Assembly: GCA_035048815.1 (NCBI GenBank)
Contig: JAUCBN010000025.1
Coordinates: 12,982,501 to 13,046,500, forward strand
From: Abelmoschus esculentus
Taxonomy: Eukaryota; Streptophyta; Magnoliopsida; Malvales; Malvaceae
Direction: 5' to 3'
DNA: 64,000 bases
The translations under genes and the position numbers were made by a program. Positions within the stretch are counted from its first letter, which is position 1. Each line of letters starts with the position of its first letter. Shown here one piece after another: positions 11,577 through 22,679 of this stretch. The notes under the pieces were generated by a model. That model saw nothing but the letters and a program-made list of their open reading frames with translations. It searched no databases and was not told the origin of the DNA.

Positions 11577-14500
11577 TGTAACGCCCCAAAATTGGTTATA
11601 GAAGTTTAGAGGTCGGTTTAGAGGTTTAGTGGACCAGTTTTGTGGGTTTAGCCTAGTTCGGGATTAAATTCTTAAAAATTAGTTTTTAATGAAAATAAAT
11701 TGTGGAAAATATTCTAAAATTCTTAATTGACTTATATTTGACTTAGGTAAACTCAATTTCGAAAATTGACCCTTGAATACCTAAGATTTTAAAATTAGTG
11801 ACTATTTTGTAAAAAATTGAAAACTTTAGGACAATTTTATAAACTAAGTCAAAACTTTGAATATTTAAGGTAATTTGATCCAATCTATCCTTGTTGATCT
11901 AAACCTTCCAAGAGCCTATATAAATAACCTTTAATCCCTTGTTTTAACCTAAGTAATCAAAATTCTCTAATTTTGATCCAAAACCCAAAAATTCACTTTT
12001 TAAAAATAACCCTTCTTTAAATTCCGGTTTCTTCTTATCCAAGGCATCCTCTTCATAATCTTTTCAAGGTTAATATCCATTCTTTTTAATAAAATTCTTT
12101 TGGTTTATTTTCATATATTTTTCTTCTTCAAATTATGTTCGTTTTTCTTCGGTTTTACTTGAAAAACTTTATTTTTGCATCAAGCTTTAAACTCTTCTCC
12201 AATATTTAGGTTTCTTCCTTACAAAGACATATTCTTCTCATATTTTCAAAGGTAAATATCAATCTTTTTAATAAAATTTGTTTGGTTAATTCTTTATATT
12301 TTTCTTAATCAACATCTCTTCGTTTTTCTATGGATTTTCTTGTTTTTAAGCCTTGGAAGGGGTTGAATCAATTTTGGAGGTGAGAATCATTCAAACCTAT
12401 GAAACATAAATTTCTTTAATGAAATTCCTAAGTTCTTGGTTGATTGCAACAATCTTTAAAAGTCTTGAATCAATAAAATCGGTTTTCTTGATAAAAATTC
12501 CATTGTTTTCTTGATTTTCGTTCAAGGATTTTAAATGACTATTTTTTATGCCTAAATACATGAATATTGGACTTTATATGTAATTAAGATTTCTTTTAAG
12601 TATCTAATCCCGGACCTAAGGTTTAGGTGGTGTTTGGAGAGGTTTTTAGTGAGTTTCGATTAAGTTTTATGGTGTATTTATGGGCTGCCATGTATTGGCC
12701 CGACTTGAGAGATGTTTGGGTGTGTTAGTATAATACATTAAATCCTCTGATTTTGATGGTTTAATTAGATCAAGAGGTAGAGGAACAAGTTTGAAGGAGA
12801 TTGGAAAGCTGAATCGCGTTTTCGGGTGACTTGTCGAGCAAGTTTTGGTAAATCAGTGAGTGGATTATGAGGGATGTCGATTTGAAAGTGTTTTAAATTT
12901 GTTTTCAAAGGTTTGGTGTGTAGGGTAGGTTTTAAAAACATCCATATACTCGTAAGTAAGTTTAAAGTATTGCTTTCTTAAAAGTTCTCATATTATGCCT
13001 TGTTTTTACTATATGTTTTAGTCATGCTCGTGTTATACTTTTGCATATGTGATTATGCATGTGTTTCAATGCTCATGGGATGTTTTTACAAAAAAATTAT
13101 ATACATATGATGCTTCCACGGTTTTGTTTTGAAAACATGAGAAAATCGGTTTTTACCGATTTATGCATTTGATGCATGTATTAGTGGGATGCATGTGCTT
13201 ACATACTATTTTAACTGGAAAACTTGAGCATTGGTTTTGTTTTTGTGTTGGATATTAAAGATTATGGTAACGTGGATAAGTTGATCGATCAATAGGACGA
13301 ATAGTGCACTCTTTCTTCCTTTATAAAATTCATATACGTGTATTAAATTCCTTGAGTGATGCATTAGAGATTAGCCTAGTGCTGTGTGATATAACAGTCA
13401 CCTTATCACATTCGGGTATGGCTAACTATCCCAAACACCAAGGTGGGATCTTTATGGTTGTGATAGTCAATCACGAGCGTGTTTGGTGGTACGATGCCTT
13501 CACGCGAGTCCGATTATCCTAACGGTTAGAGGTAAGTCTAACTGGTTCACTAATATTCCAACACGAGAAAAACAAAAGTGTGAGTTATCTATTGATTTTG
13601 TGCAACTTGAAATTGTATGTGTTTTGCTTATTAAGCATGTGTTTTCAAAGAGGTATTTGAAAAGGTTTTATGGCTTGTGAGCCATGGTACACTTGTTGAT
13701 TTTCAAAAGGTTGTGTTGTTTGCCACGATTGATTGTTTTTATAAAGAGCATGAATTGATTTTTAAACTTGATTTTGGTATATTACGGGCTGCATTGCAAG
13801 GTGTTTTTAAAATGTTTTTATTCACTCACTATGCTTATGCTTACCCTCTCATTTACCTTCCAATGTAGAGTATTTAATGTGAAGGCAACAAAAAGAAGCA
13901 AGGATCCAGATAACCGACAAGTGAAAGCTCAAGTATGTCTTTATAGCATTAGTAGTAGTGAGAGAGCAATAGGGATGGGATATATTGAGAATAGTGTTTA
14001 TAATTCAATGGTTATGATGATTTTTCATGTTGATGCTAGCTTTTTGACTTAGATTTGAAATTGTCTATTGGGATTCTTTTAGTTATAATAAAGTTATATT
14101 GAAGTTTGATTCTTGTTATCTATATGTGTTTATGAGATTGTTGAAGTTGAAGCATGCTCTTAGGAGTTTTGAGCATATTGTTGCTAACTAGGTTGCAATG
14201 CATATGTGGATGATTTTTACTTTAGTGTGTATGCATGCATCTAGAAAATATTTTGAAATTTGTACATTGAATTAAATGAGTTGTAGATACTAATTTAAGC
14301 TGAAATTTGACATGCAATCATGTAATAAACTTAATTACATATTGGTAACATTAATTTCATAGTTACTACTTTAGTTTTTGGAAAATTACATTTTGGTCTC
14401 TGAAGCATATTATTTAGGACTCGTTCCTTATCTGCTTCCGCTGCATTTGAATATAATCTATGCATGAATATGTAAGATCAAAATAAAACATTTAGATAAA

Positions 14501-14619
14501 ATAAAAATGTAGCACTAAAATTTAAGATCATTTATCGAGGCATCTCTGGATTAGCCTCGGTATTCCCCGTGTAGCTTGTTCGAGTCGGGTTTTGTCTAGA
14601 CTGGATCGAGAGGGTTACA
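11577..14619 (+). mobile_element. Solo LTR, gypsy family B (3.04 kb)
   Basis: It starts TGTAACGCCCC and ends GAGGGTTACA. No PBS or coding region follows, so it is a solo LTR left by LTR-LTR recombination. Flanks GCCCT (11572-11576) and GCCCC (14620-14624) form a 4/5-matching TSD. A TATA box TATATAAATA lies at 11917-11926. The same LTR, complementary, makes up 23852-26469 and 47025-49553. Open frames at 13304-14052 lie within the LTR and are not genes. Confidence 0.8.
11917..11926 (+). promoter_or_regulatory. LTR TATA box
   Basis: TATATAAATA in the family-B LTR, followed by TTTAATCCC. The same spot in the other copies has a closely matching sequence. Confidence 0.5.
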
Positions 14620-15199
14620 GCCCCTGATTTTATTGAAAGGATAAATGTCATGTCAAGTGTTGGGTTCAACTTTAGGTAATTTAATTCATCTAAAAAATAC
14701 TAATTTAATACTAAAACATTTAATTTAATTTAATTATTTATTAATATTTAAATAAAATAATATTATTAACAATAAAAAATATTGAACTAAAATATAAAAT
14801 ATAAAAATAAATAAGGGAAATTCTAGGTAAAAATATATATATTTTAGTGGCTAAATTGAAAAAAATAAAACTAAGACACTAGACATGATATTTACCCTTT
14901 CAATAAAATTAGACGAGTTGACATAGTCAAAGAGAGACTAATGTGACACAATATCATTGACCGACAACATTAGAAGGTAACAACACGTGACAAAATAGAT
15001 TAAGTATCGAAAGTGTATATACGTATACAGGGACGAAATTAGGATCAAGTATCGAAAGAGTTAAAGGTTTATTAAATTTTTAAATCTAAAAATTGGGAGG
15101 AATAAAAACCTTATTTTATTATTATTCAAATTAAGAGGTACCTCAAGTATGATTATACTAAAGTAATTTAAGAGGGGCAAAGGACCTCCTATGGTATAC
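14620..15199. other. AT-rich spacer
   Basis: No gene or repeat recognised. Confidence 0.4.
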
Positions 15200-15365
15200 A
15201 TAGTTTCTGTTTGCTAATTGAATTATTAAAAAACGTATGATATTGTTAATATTACATAACAATACGGTACATACAAAAGTGTATGAATAAAAGTAATTAA
15301 CAACATCGAAATGCGAAACTTGTCAAGAAAAAAAAGGGGAAATTGGAAAATATATTTCCCGTTGT
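15200..15365 (-). repeat. Partial duplicate of the NF-YB gene 3' flank
   Basis: The segment matches 16600-16757 over its length: TAATATTACATAACAATAC, GTACATA, AATTAACAACAT, ACTTGTCAAG and TTTCCCGTTGTTCTTA occur in the same order. The match fades just where the NF-YB stop codon begins. It is therefore a copy of the 3' untranslated or downstream region of the NF-YB gene without its coding sequence. Confidence 0.7.
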
Positions 15366-15889
15366 TCTTATCTGGTAAATCATTTTATTTGTTTGTTATA
15401 TCTAAAAATTAAAAAAAAAACTTACAGATATAAATCTTATTATATTTAATATTTTTTGTTTGTTATACTTAAAATTTTAAAATTTTCAAAAATATGATAT
15501 TGAAATTCATAAAATTAGTTAAATCAATTTATATTTTCAGATAACTGGATATTTGAATATATGATCCAAATAAATGATATATAAATATCAAGATATCTAT
15601 TTTTTCTGATGGGATACAGATTATTATATTATCGATCTGAAAAATTAGATACTCAAAAAAATCGAATCAAATTCAATATCCAACAATGGTGAGATGTAAG
15701 CTTCCTTGGCTTTCCATTAGAGTTGGAAAGGTAAAAAATATATATATTTAAGGCAATAATTTAAAATTAAAATTTTAAAAATATTATCGAGAAAATACTC
15801 AAAAATCTTGATAAAGTAATATGATAAAGATTTATATCCTATATATTGGCATAGAATTTTTTAATTTTTACAAACATCTTAATTTTAAG

Positions 15890-16150
15890 GATTGGGGTCT
15901 TAATTTAGAGGTAGGGTTTATAGGTTTAGAACTTTGGGATAGTGGTTCGAACTTAGGGTTTAGATTTAGGTTTAAGATTTAGAGGTTTAGATTTTGTTTT
16001 TAGTATAATATTGTTGGGAATTAGGTTTTGATTTATAACCTTGAAATATAACCCTAAAATCTTAAATTTTAACCATTATCCTTAAATTCTAAGCACTTAT
16101 ACTTCAACCCTTAAAACCTACAATCTAAATTAAAATCCTAAACACTAAAG
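15890..16150. repeat. Degenerate telomere-like repeat, inverted halves
   Basis: 15890-16010 contains several TTTAGGGTTT/GGTTTAG-type words. 16030-16150 contains their complements (ACCCTAAA, CCTTAAA). The units are diverged. A similar CCCTAAA-type block is at 21770-21905. Confidence 0.5.
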
Positions 16151-16753
16151 CTAAAATATTTACGAAAACTTTTACTTTCTGTCATTAATATATTTAAAGT
16201 AATAATCCATATCATAACACCTTTATTAGTTAAATTAGTTAGATAAATGTTTTGAAATTTAGGATAGCCTAAACCCTAAAGAAGCATAAAAAAAGAAGTA
16301 AACTTCAGTACATATATCCATATCAATACCAAAACACAGAATCATAATAAAATTATACAAACAATAAATATGTATTATTGTATATACCAGATCCCACCGT
16401 TGAACAAAATGCTCGGATACATTACATTGGATTGTTTATTCCTCTTAATTTCATAATTTTCTTTCTAAGCTAGATATGTATCATTTAAACATGAAAAAGA
16501 AACATAAGTTAACATTATATTCTCCACACATACCTAATTTGTTTGTGGAACAAATTATATTCAAATTATTCGAGATTTCTATGGGTCGTATCAGATCGAA
16601 TATATTCGCTAATTAAATTATTCAAAAATGTATAATTTTGCTAATATTACATAACAATACAGTACATATCCAAGTGTGTATATCAAATTAATTAACAACA
16701 TTAAAATGCAAAACTTGTCAAGGAAAAATTGGAAAACATATTTCCCGTTGTTC

Positions 16754-17377
16754 TTACCAGTACCCCACAGAATCAATTTGGTCTTGCTGCTGTAATTGCT
16801 TTTGAATGTCATTTGATGAGAAAGGCAATGAAAATTGTGGATCAGAAGGCACAAAAGACGTCTGACGAGACAATAAGTTTGTAGAAGAATATACACTGCT
16901 ATTGAAATTACTTATATTTTGTTCATGTTTTGATTGTTGTTGGACTTGATGATGCTGCTTTTGCTCAGGTCTTTGCTGCTTTGGAATATTAAGCTTCTCG
17001 CCTTCAATCTCTCTATATTTGCTTAAGTACAATTTTAAGGGACCTACATATTCTTCAAATCCTAAGGTAGTGATTGCCCAAATGATATCATCACCATTGA
17101 TGGTCTTTCTCTTTTCTCTTTGACATTTATCCGAGGCTTCACCGGTGACAAAGCTAATGAACTCTGACACGCATTCTTGAACAGTTTCCTCTGCGTCTTT
17201 GGATATTTTTCCGTTGCTTGGAATCACTTTTTTCATAATTCTTCCAATGTTTGCTATAGGGAGGAAACGATCTTGTTCTTTATTGTTGCCGCTACCGCCG
17301 CTTTTTGCACAAGGGCTCTCGGGGCTACCTTTGCTATGCCCTTGTGCCACATTTTCATGGCTGATTTCATCTTCCAT
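16754..17377 (-). CDS. NF-YB: NF-YB transcription factor, non-LEC1 type
   Basis: An intact single-exon frame encodes 207 residues. NF-YB pairs with NF-YC through histone folds; with NF-YA the trimer binds CCAAT boxes in promoters in the nucleus. Residues 1-33 are a polar, Ser/Gly-rich leader. Residues 34-125 are the conserved histone-fold domain, starting EQDRFLPIANIGRIMKK and including the QREKRKTINGDDIIWA block and a YREIEGEK end. The tail (about 130-207) is Gln/His/Ser-rich, as in activation-type NF-YB tails. At the position where LEC1-type members carry the diagnostic Asp (LEC1 D55), this protein has Lys (GKISKDA), so it should not be an embryogenic LEC1 form. The start is the first ATG before the conserved core. 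Its upstream region holds a MITE about 220 bp from the ATG, and its 3' flank is duplicated at about 15200. The exact orthologue within the NF-YB family is not resolved. Confidence 0.93.
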   Translation of the reverse strand: MEDEISHENVAQGHSKGSPESPCAKSGGSGNNKEQDRFLPIANIGRIMKKVIPSNGKISKDAEETVQECVSEFISFVTGEASDKCQREKRKTINGDDIIWAITTLGFEEYVGPLKLYLSKYREIEGEKLNIPKQQRPEQKQHHQVQQQSKHEQNISNFNSSVYSSTNLLSRQTSFVPSDPQFSLPFSSNDIQKQLQQQDQIDSVGYW

Positions 17378-17599
17378 TTCTCTTTTCTATAAAAATCGTA
17401 CTACTAAATTATCTCTTGTAATGTTTGAGAATTGAGAGAGACTATAGCTGCCTGGTTTTGAGTTTTGTGGATGTTTTGAAATCTTTATTGGGGTGAAAGA
17501 GGTGGAAACAATTCCATAAAAGTAGGCTGTTGACAAGGAAACTAAAAAATGTATTGTTTTTAGCCAAATGATCCCCGGGACTGGCTCCTCCTATTTGTG

Positions 17600-17800
17600 G
17601 AAAATTATATCATGGGTCAGTCCCACCACCTGTTCATGGTACCAACCAATAAAAACTTTCTATTTCATCAATTTTTTCATGTCATAATTTTTTCCCAAGT
17701 GAATCTTCACTTGAAAAATTAAAAAATAATGAGGTGGACAATTTCTATTGGTTGGTCCCATGGATGACGTGGTGGGACTGACCCATTATACAATTTCTCC
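17600..17800. mobile_element. Mutator-type MITE upstream of NF-YB
   Basis: A 201-bp element with long imperfect inverted repeats: ATGGGTCAGTCCCACCAC at the left is mirrored by GTGGTGGGACTGACCCAT at the right, and complementarity extends inward through the CCAACCAATA and AAGTGAA blocks. CTATTTGTG flanks it at 17591-17599 and 17801-17809, a 9-bp TSD (10 bp if C is included), as expected for Mutator-like elements. A second copy of equal length is at 62828-63028. It encodes nothing. Confidence 0.85.
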
Positions 17801-18381
17801 CTATTTGTGAAGTTGTTTAATTATGACTATGACCTAATCAAATCAACCTTCATTCTTGTTTGGGTCCAAATGACACTATCTTATTTTATTAATAACGTTC
17901 CACATGTACCAACAAATGTTTAATGCAATGACAAGACAAATTGCACTCTCGAGAAAAAAATTTAGGTTCAAATCTTAAAGAAGACATTGTTAATGAGAGA
18001 GCAACAAATCCTAAACATTAGATCATAAAATAGACTTCAATTATACAAAAAAAAATTATATATATTTTTTTAAATATAATATTGGCTATGTAATTGTCAC
18101 GACCCGCAGATTGAGGTCCAAGACATTGGCATCACATGGTGTGATGTGGCCTGTCCAAGTAATTCCAAGAGCAATGCTGGGCTTGCGAAGACCACCAACG
18201 TTGGCCCGATCCAGGGAGAGACTTATCCATCCAAGGTGTGTGAACACTTTGTGTGAACACAGAAGATTCTTTCCATAGTTAGGTGGGAATATTCCCAGAA
18301 TTATGCTTTGTAAATGGATAAGATTGTATCATAGACGTCGGTGTAAAATTGTATAGACCGCAGGATCGAGGGGAGTTCAAC

Positions 18382-18389
18382 TATAAATA
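18382..18389 (+). promoter_or_regulatory. LTR TATA box
   Basis: TATAAATA followed by GAGGCCTTCCCC. The copy in the 3' LTR is at 21316-21323. Confidence 0.65.
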
Positions 18390-18505
18390 GAGGCCTTCCC
18401 CACCTCATTTGATGTATCAGTGAGTATCGGAGTATTCCAAGTTTCCAAGGAATAAAGGCATTTTCTCTAAATCCTCTGAGTGTGTTCTTTCTTTGTTCTT
18501 TTGTG

Positions 18506-18533
18506 TTCTTGAACGTTCTTGAGCGTTCTTGAA
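18506..18533 (+). promoter_or_regulatory. Heat-shock-element-like array in LTR
   Basis: Six alternating TTC/GAA units at exact 2-bp spacing (the fourth is GAG), made by a repeated GTTCTTGA(A/G)C 10-mer. It lies about 120 bp after the TATA box, so within the transcribed leader. The copy in the 3' LTR is at 21440-21467. Binding by a heat-shock factor is inferred only from spacing. Confidence 0.45.
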
Positions 18534-18731
18534 GAGTTCTTCCTAGCTCATCTTGTTTGATTCGTTTCCGCTTAGAACGCTTTGCGTTTGTCAGTGCTTG
18601 GGAAGTTTGATCTTCCGTGAGGGGTGAAAAGGCTTACTTAGGCGTTTGTCTGGAGTTACAAAGCCTAAGGCCGCACGTTCTGGATAGAGTAGCCGAGTTC
18701 TACGGACGTGAAACTCTAGGGGCGTGACAAG

Positions 18732-18743
18732 TGGTATCAGAGC
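18732..18743 (+). other. Primer-binding site (initiator tRNA-Met)
   Basis: TGGTATCAGAGC two bases after the 5' LTR end, the normal position for starting minus-strand DNA synthesis. Confidence 0.85.
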
Positions 18744-18795
18744 CTTGTTCGAGCAACGTTCTAGCCGTTCGAGGTACGAAAGCATCGATTTTGAG

Positions 18796-20919
18796 ATGGC
18801 ACCAAAGAGGGAGACTGTTGCTGTTACGAGCCAGAAGGGTGTGGAAACCCAGGCTGACAAAGAAAGTCGAGCTAACTCAAGGGACAAGTTGTCTGCACTT
18901 GAGGACAAGGTCACCAGGATTGAAGGATCCGTGAAGGATTCCGTGGAGAGACTCGACGTGGTGGACACACGCCTCGAGGAACTGGATGACCAAGGTGATA
19001 AGTTGGAGGAAAAGAGAAATGCTCTCGAAGCCAAGTTTGAGGCATTGAGGGAGGAAATGTTGGGACTCAAGGCAGAAGTGTTGGTATATTAGGCTGCTAT
19101 GCGGAACGGTGTGTTGAATTCGTCAACGACACCTAAGCCAGTGAAGGGCATCCCAAAACCCAAGGAGTTCAGTGGAACCAGGTCGGCCAAAGATGTTGAG
19201 AACTTCATATGGTGCATGGAGCAATACTTCCGGGGAATGAGCATCACTGATGATGCCGAGAAGGTAAACACTGCGGTAGTCTATTTGACTGATGTTGCCT
19301 TATTGTGGTGGCGAAACAAATGTTCTGAGTCGGATGACGACATTCCAGTCGAGACATGGAAGGATTTCCAGTCTGAGCTTAAGGAGCATTTTTATCCAAA
19401 GAATGCCAACGAGGAAGCTCGAGACAGGCTTCATCAATTGAAGCATGATGGCTCAATCCGAGATTACGTCAAGCGGTTTACTGAGCTCAAGTTGTAGATC
19501 AAAGACTTGAGTAAATCGGAAGGTTTGTATCTCTTCAAATCTGATCTTCAGCGTTGGGCAAGAATGGAGTTGAAGAGAATGGGCGTTAAGGATCTTTCAG
19601 AAGCAATGACCGCTGCTGAATCGATTGCAGAGTTTGAGATACAAAACGAGTCTTCCAAGCCCCATGGCAAGGGTAGTGATAGGGAAGATGAAGACGAATC
19701 CAAAGAAAGGAGCGTCGAGGGAAAGCTATCCCCCAAGTCCAATCGGTACGACAAGCCAAATGAGCGGAAGGATCGAGGAACCGTAAGGTGCTACCATTGT
19801 GAAGGACCTCACATGGTGAAGGAGTGTCCAAACAAGAAGAGCCGCCTCGATGCCATAGTCCATCAAGACAACGAATCAGATGGTGAACCAACGGGTAGAC
19901 TTGGTGCGATTGCCAGTGTCAAAGGTGGAAAGCCGAAGGTGACGGGTCGCAAGTTTTATCGGTGTGAGGGGCCGCATATAGCGCGAGAGTGCCCTGGTCG
20001 AGTTAAGGAGTCCAAGGTGGACGAGCCCGAGAGTGATGAGGCTGCGAAGCTTGGCTCGATGATTCTGAGTTCTGCCAAGAAGAATGGCAAGAAGCAGAAT
20101 GGGTTGATGTTTGTCGACATCAATGTGGCGGGACGATCGAAGAGTGCTTTGGTGGATACCGGGGCAAGTGATCTATTCATGTCCAAGAAGGCTGCAGTGG
20201 AGCTTGGTCTGAAAGTTGTGGATTCAACAGACAAGATCAAGACTGTGAATGCCAAGGAAGCTCCTATTATCGGGACTGTGCGGAAAGTTGAGTTGTAGAT
20301 TGGTGATTGGAAGTCGAAGGAAAACTTTAAGGTAATCGATATTGATGACTTTGATTTTATTTTGGGACTGAACTTCCTTGACCGTGTAGAAACGATCATC
20401 ATTCCGTGTACCAACGTCGTGTGTATCTTGGATCCGAGACAACGATGTGTTGTACCAGTATGACGAGACATCGGGCAAGGGACCAAGAAGTTGACAGCTA
20501 TTCAGCGTGTCGAGGATGCTCCAAGCCGAGGAGTCATCGTGGAAAAGGCGACTGTTGGGGACATTTCCTTGGTGAGGCATGTGTTGTCTGAGCCTATTGG
20601 CGTGGATGCCGTCGAGGAGCCATCCGTGGACAAGATGGCCGATGCATCGAACTTCAAGGGGACCGAAGTATCGATGGGTGTAGCATTGTCGCGGAGCAAT
20701 GGGGCGTCAAGCTTCAATAAAGAAGTCTTGTCGGAGAGAGAAAATGCTGGATCAATGAGTGAAGTACCTCTTGAACACGGGGATAGTGATCAAGATGTGC
20801 TTGGTACGGTTGATTTTACTAGACGGTGCGAGCCGAAGCGAGCAGTCTTTATGGGGGGACAGTTGAATCAGAGTCCGGTGCTCTTTATGGGGAGAGCGGT
20901 TCTTATGGGGGACATTTAA
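18796..20919 (+). pseudogene. gag-protease frame of family F with four stops
   Basis: A single frame runs from the ATG at 18796 to the TAA at 20919 (about 707 codons), interrupted only by TAG at 19090-19092, 19495-19497 and 20296-20298 and TGA at 20461-20463. The order is: a coiled-coil-like charged N-terminus (SALEDKVTRIEGSVKDSVER), a retrotransposon gag core (about 19140-19500, with WWRNKC and FYPKNA), a CCHC zinc knuckle (CYHCEGPHMVKEC, near 19791-19830), a second knuckle that has lost its first Cys (RCEGPHIAREC), and a retropepsin-like protease (ALVDTGASDLFM near 20146-20180, then DFILGLNFL near 20352). A 150-residue tail after the protease matches nothing I know. Every stop could be one C-to-T change from CAG or CGA. 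No polymerase follows. Confidence 0.8.
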
Positions 20920-21028
20920 GCCAGACTCCGAGACAGAAGCTAGCCAAGGTACGCGAGAAGTCCCAGGATCGAACTCAATGTTATCCGAGTGGCGCGACGA
21001 GGGCGTCGCCAAGTTTGGTGGGGGAGAA

Positions 21029-21663
21029 TGTCACGACCCGTAGATTGAGGTCCAAGACATTGGCATCACATGGTGTGATGTGGCCTGCCCAAGTAATTCC
21101 AAGAGCAATGTTGGGCTTGCGAAGACCACCAACGTTGGCCCGATCCAGGGAGAGACTTATCCATCCAAGGTGTGTGAACACTTTGTGTGAACACAGAAGA
21201 TTCTTTCCATAGTTAGGTGGGAATATTCCTAGAATTATGCTTTGTAAATGGATAAGATTGTATCATAGCCGTCGGTGTAAAATTGTATAGACCGTAGGAT
21301 CGAGGGGAGTTCAACTATAAATAGAGGCCTTCCCCACCTCATTTGATGTATCAGTGAGTATCGGAGTATTCCAAGTTTCCAAGGAATAAAGGCATTTTCT
21401 CTAAATCCTCTTAGTGTGTTCTTTCTTTGTTCTTTAGTGTTCTTGAACGTTCTTGAGCGTTCTTGAAGAGTTCTTCCTAGCTCATCTCGTTTGATTCGTT
21501 TCCGCTTAGAACGCTTTGCGTTTGTCGGTGCTTGGGAAGTTTGATCTTCCGTGAGGGGTGAAAAGGCTTACTTAGGAGTTTGTCTGGAGTTACAAAGCCT
21601 AAGGCCGCACGTTCTGGATAGAGTAGCCGAGTTCTACGGACGTGAAACTCTAGGGGCGTGACA
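21029..21663 (+). repeat. 3' LTR of family-F element
   Basis: 635 bp, the same ends as the 5' LTR with about 11 differences seen by eye. Preceded by the polypurine tract. Confidence 0.9.
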
Positions 21664-22559
21664 TAATGCATCCGCTATTGTATTGCATTTTTATTCCTTT
21701 CAATAGAGTAGAAGTCACTACCTCTCTATTATGCCTCTATTCATGTCTTCTGTTAAAAAAAATTAAAAATTGAATTTTAAACCAAACCCTTATTTTTTAT
21801 ATCCTAACCCCTAAATCCTACACCATAAAAATATATCCTACCTCTAATTCTTTAAACCCTAACAATAACCTCTAACCTAGAACTCTAAACCTTAAACCCT
21901 TTAATTTAAAGTGAAGGCACAAATGGGAGTATAGGAGAGAGATAGACGATTTGCACCCCTTTCAACACTCTCTCCTACACAAACCAATGAAATCAGACCC
22001 ATGGGCGGCGAAGAAACTGTTCCAGTCGTATGTCTCAAAAATTTAAGTTTCATATAACCATTGGGGAAAAAATCATTTATCAATCCTTATATTATTCTTA
22101 ACTCCCTAAAAGAGTTATATTAATTTAGCACTCTTATATTTTAGTTTTAGCTTAGTCTCATATCTTTGCATTCATTTAATTAGTTAATTTCGTGTATTTA
22201 GTGATAATTTTGGTTTTCGTAGTTTAGAATAGAAGTAAAGTGAGATTGATACTTAAAACACTCATATGTGACGACTCGCTTGATATGTTTGCTTGCAGGA
22301 TTTTGTGTCTATATTACACACATCATCAAGTTTTTGGTATAGCTTTCGGAGACTAATGATATTTATTACTTGTTCTATTATTGTTTTAGTTTTCGTTTTA
22401 CTTTTGTTTTCATTTTGTAGGCAGTTTAGGTTTATGACTCAAGAGTAATTTTGGTCACAATACTTTTGGATACTGAAATTGAGAGTATAAGACATAGAAA
22501 AGAAACTCGAGTCATTACTAGAGGAGAGAAGTTAAGCTGCTGATGGCCAATTACACTTA
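21664..22559. other. Spacer with telomere-like words
   Basis: 21770-21905 holds diverged CCCTAAA-type words (CCTAACCCCTAAATCC, AAACCCTAAC). The rest is unrecognised. No gene. Confidence 0.4.
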
Positions 22560-22679
22560 CAAGATCCTCGATTATTATCAAACAAAACCCATTGATTCCT
22601 AAAATATTATGTCACAAGGTCTGCTCATAGTTGACTAATGAATTAGAATGATGTGGAAAGAGATTCTTCCCCAATATGG

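Larger units (their letters stand above)
18095..18729 (+). repeat. 5' LTR of family-F element
   Basis: TGTCAC...GTGACA, 635 bp, with a TATA box at 18382-18389 (TATAAATA) and a row of heat-shock-element-like units at 18506-18533. Confidence 0.9.
18095..21663 (+). mobile_element. Complete non-autonomous gypsy element, family F
   Basis: The two LTRs are 635 bp each (18095-18729 and 21029-21663), start TGTCAC and end GTGACA. They are flanked by TAAT on both sides (18091-18094 and 21664-21667), a 4-bp TSD. By eye the LTRs differ at about 11 positions, so the insertion is fairly recent. The 2.3-kb interior holds a PBS, a gag-protease frame and a polypurine tract (TGGTGGGGGAGAA before 21029), but no reverse transcriptase, RNase H or integrase. 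It must have moved using another element's enzymes. Confidence 0.9.

Noticed and set aside
13304..14052. A cluster of plus-strand open frames
   Set aside because: They fall inside the family-B solo LTR and are not kept in its other copies.
17177..17435. Open frames on the plus strand opposite the NF-YB gene
   Set aside because: They are the antisense of conserved NF-YB codons and have no independent family match.
19548..21181. Minus-strand open frames across the family-F interior
   Set aside because: They mirror the gag-protease frame, which carries the zinc knuckle and DTGA motifs. The minus-strand products resemble nothing.
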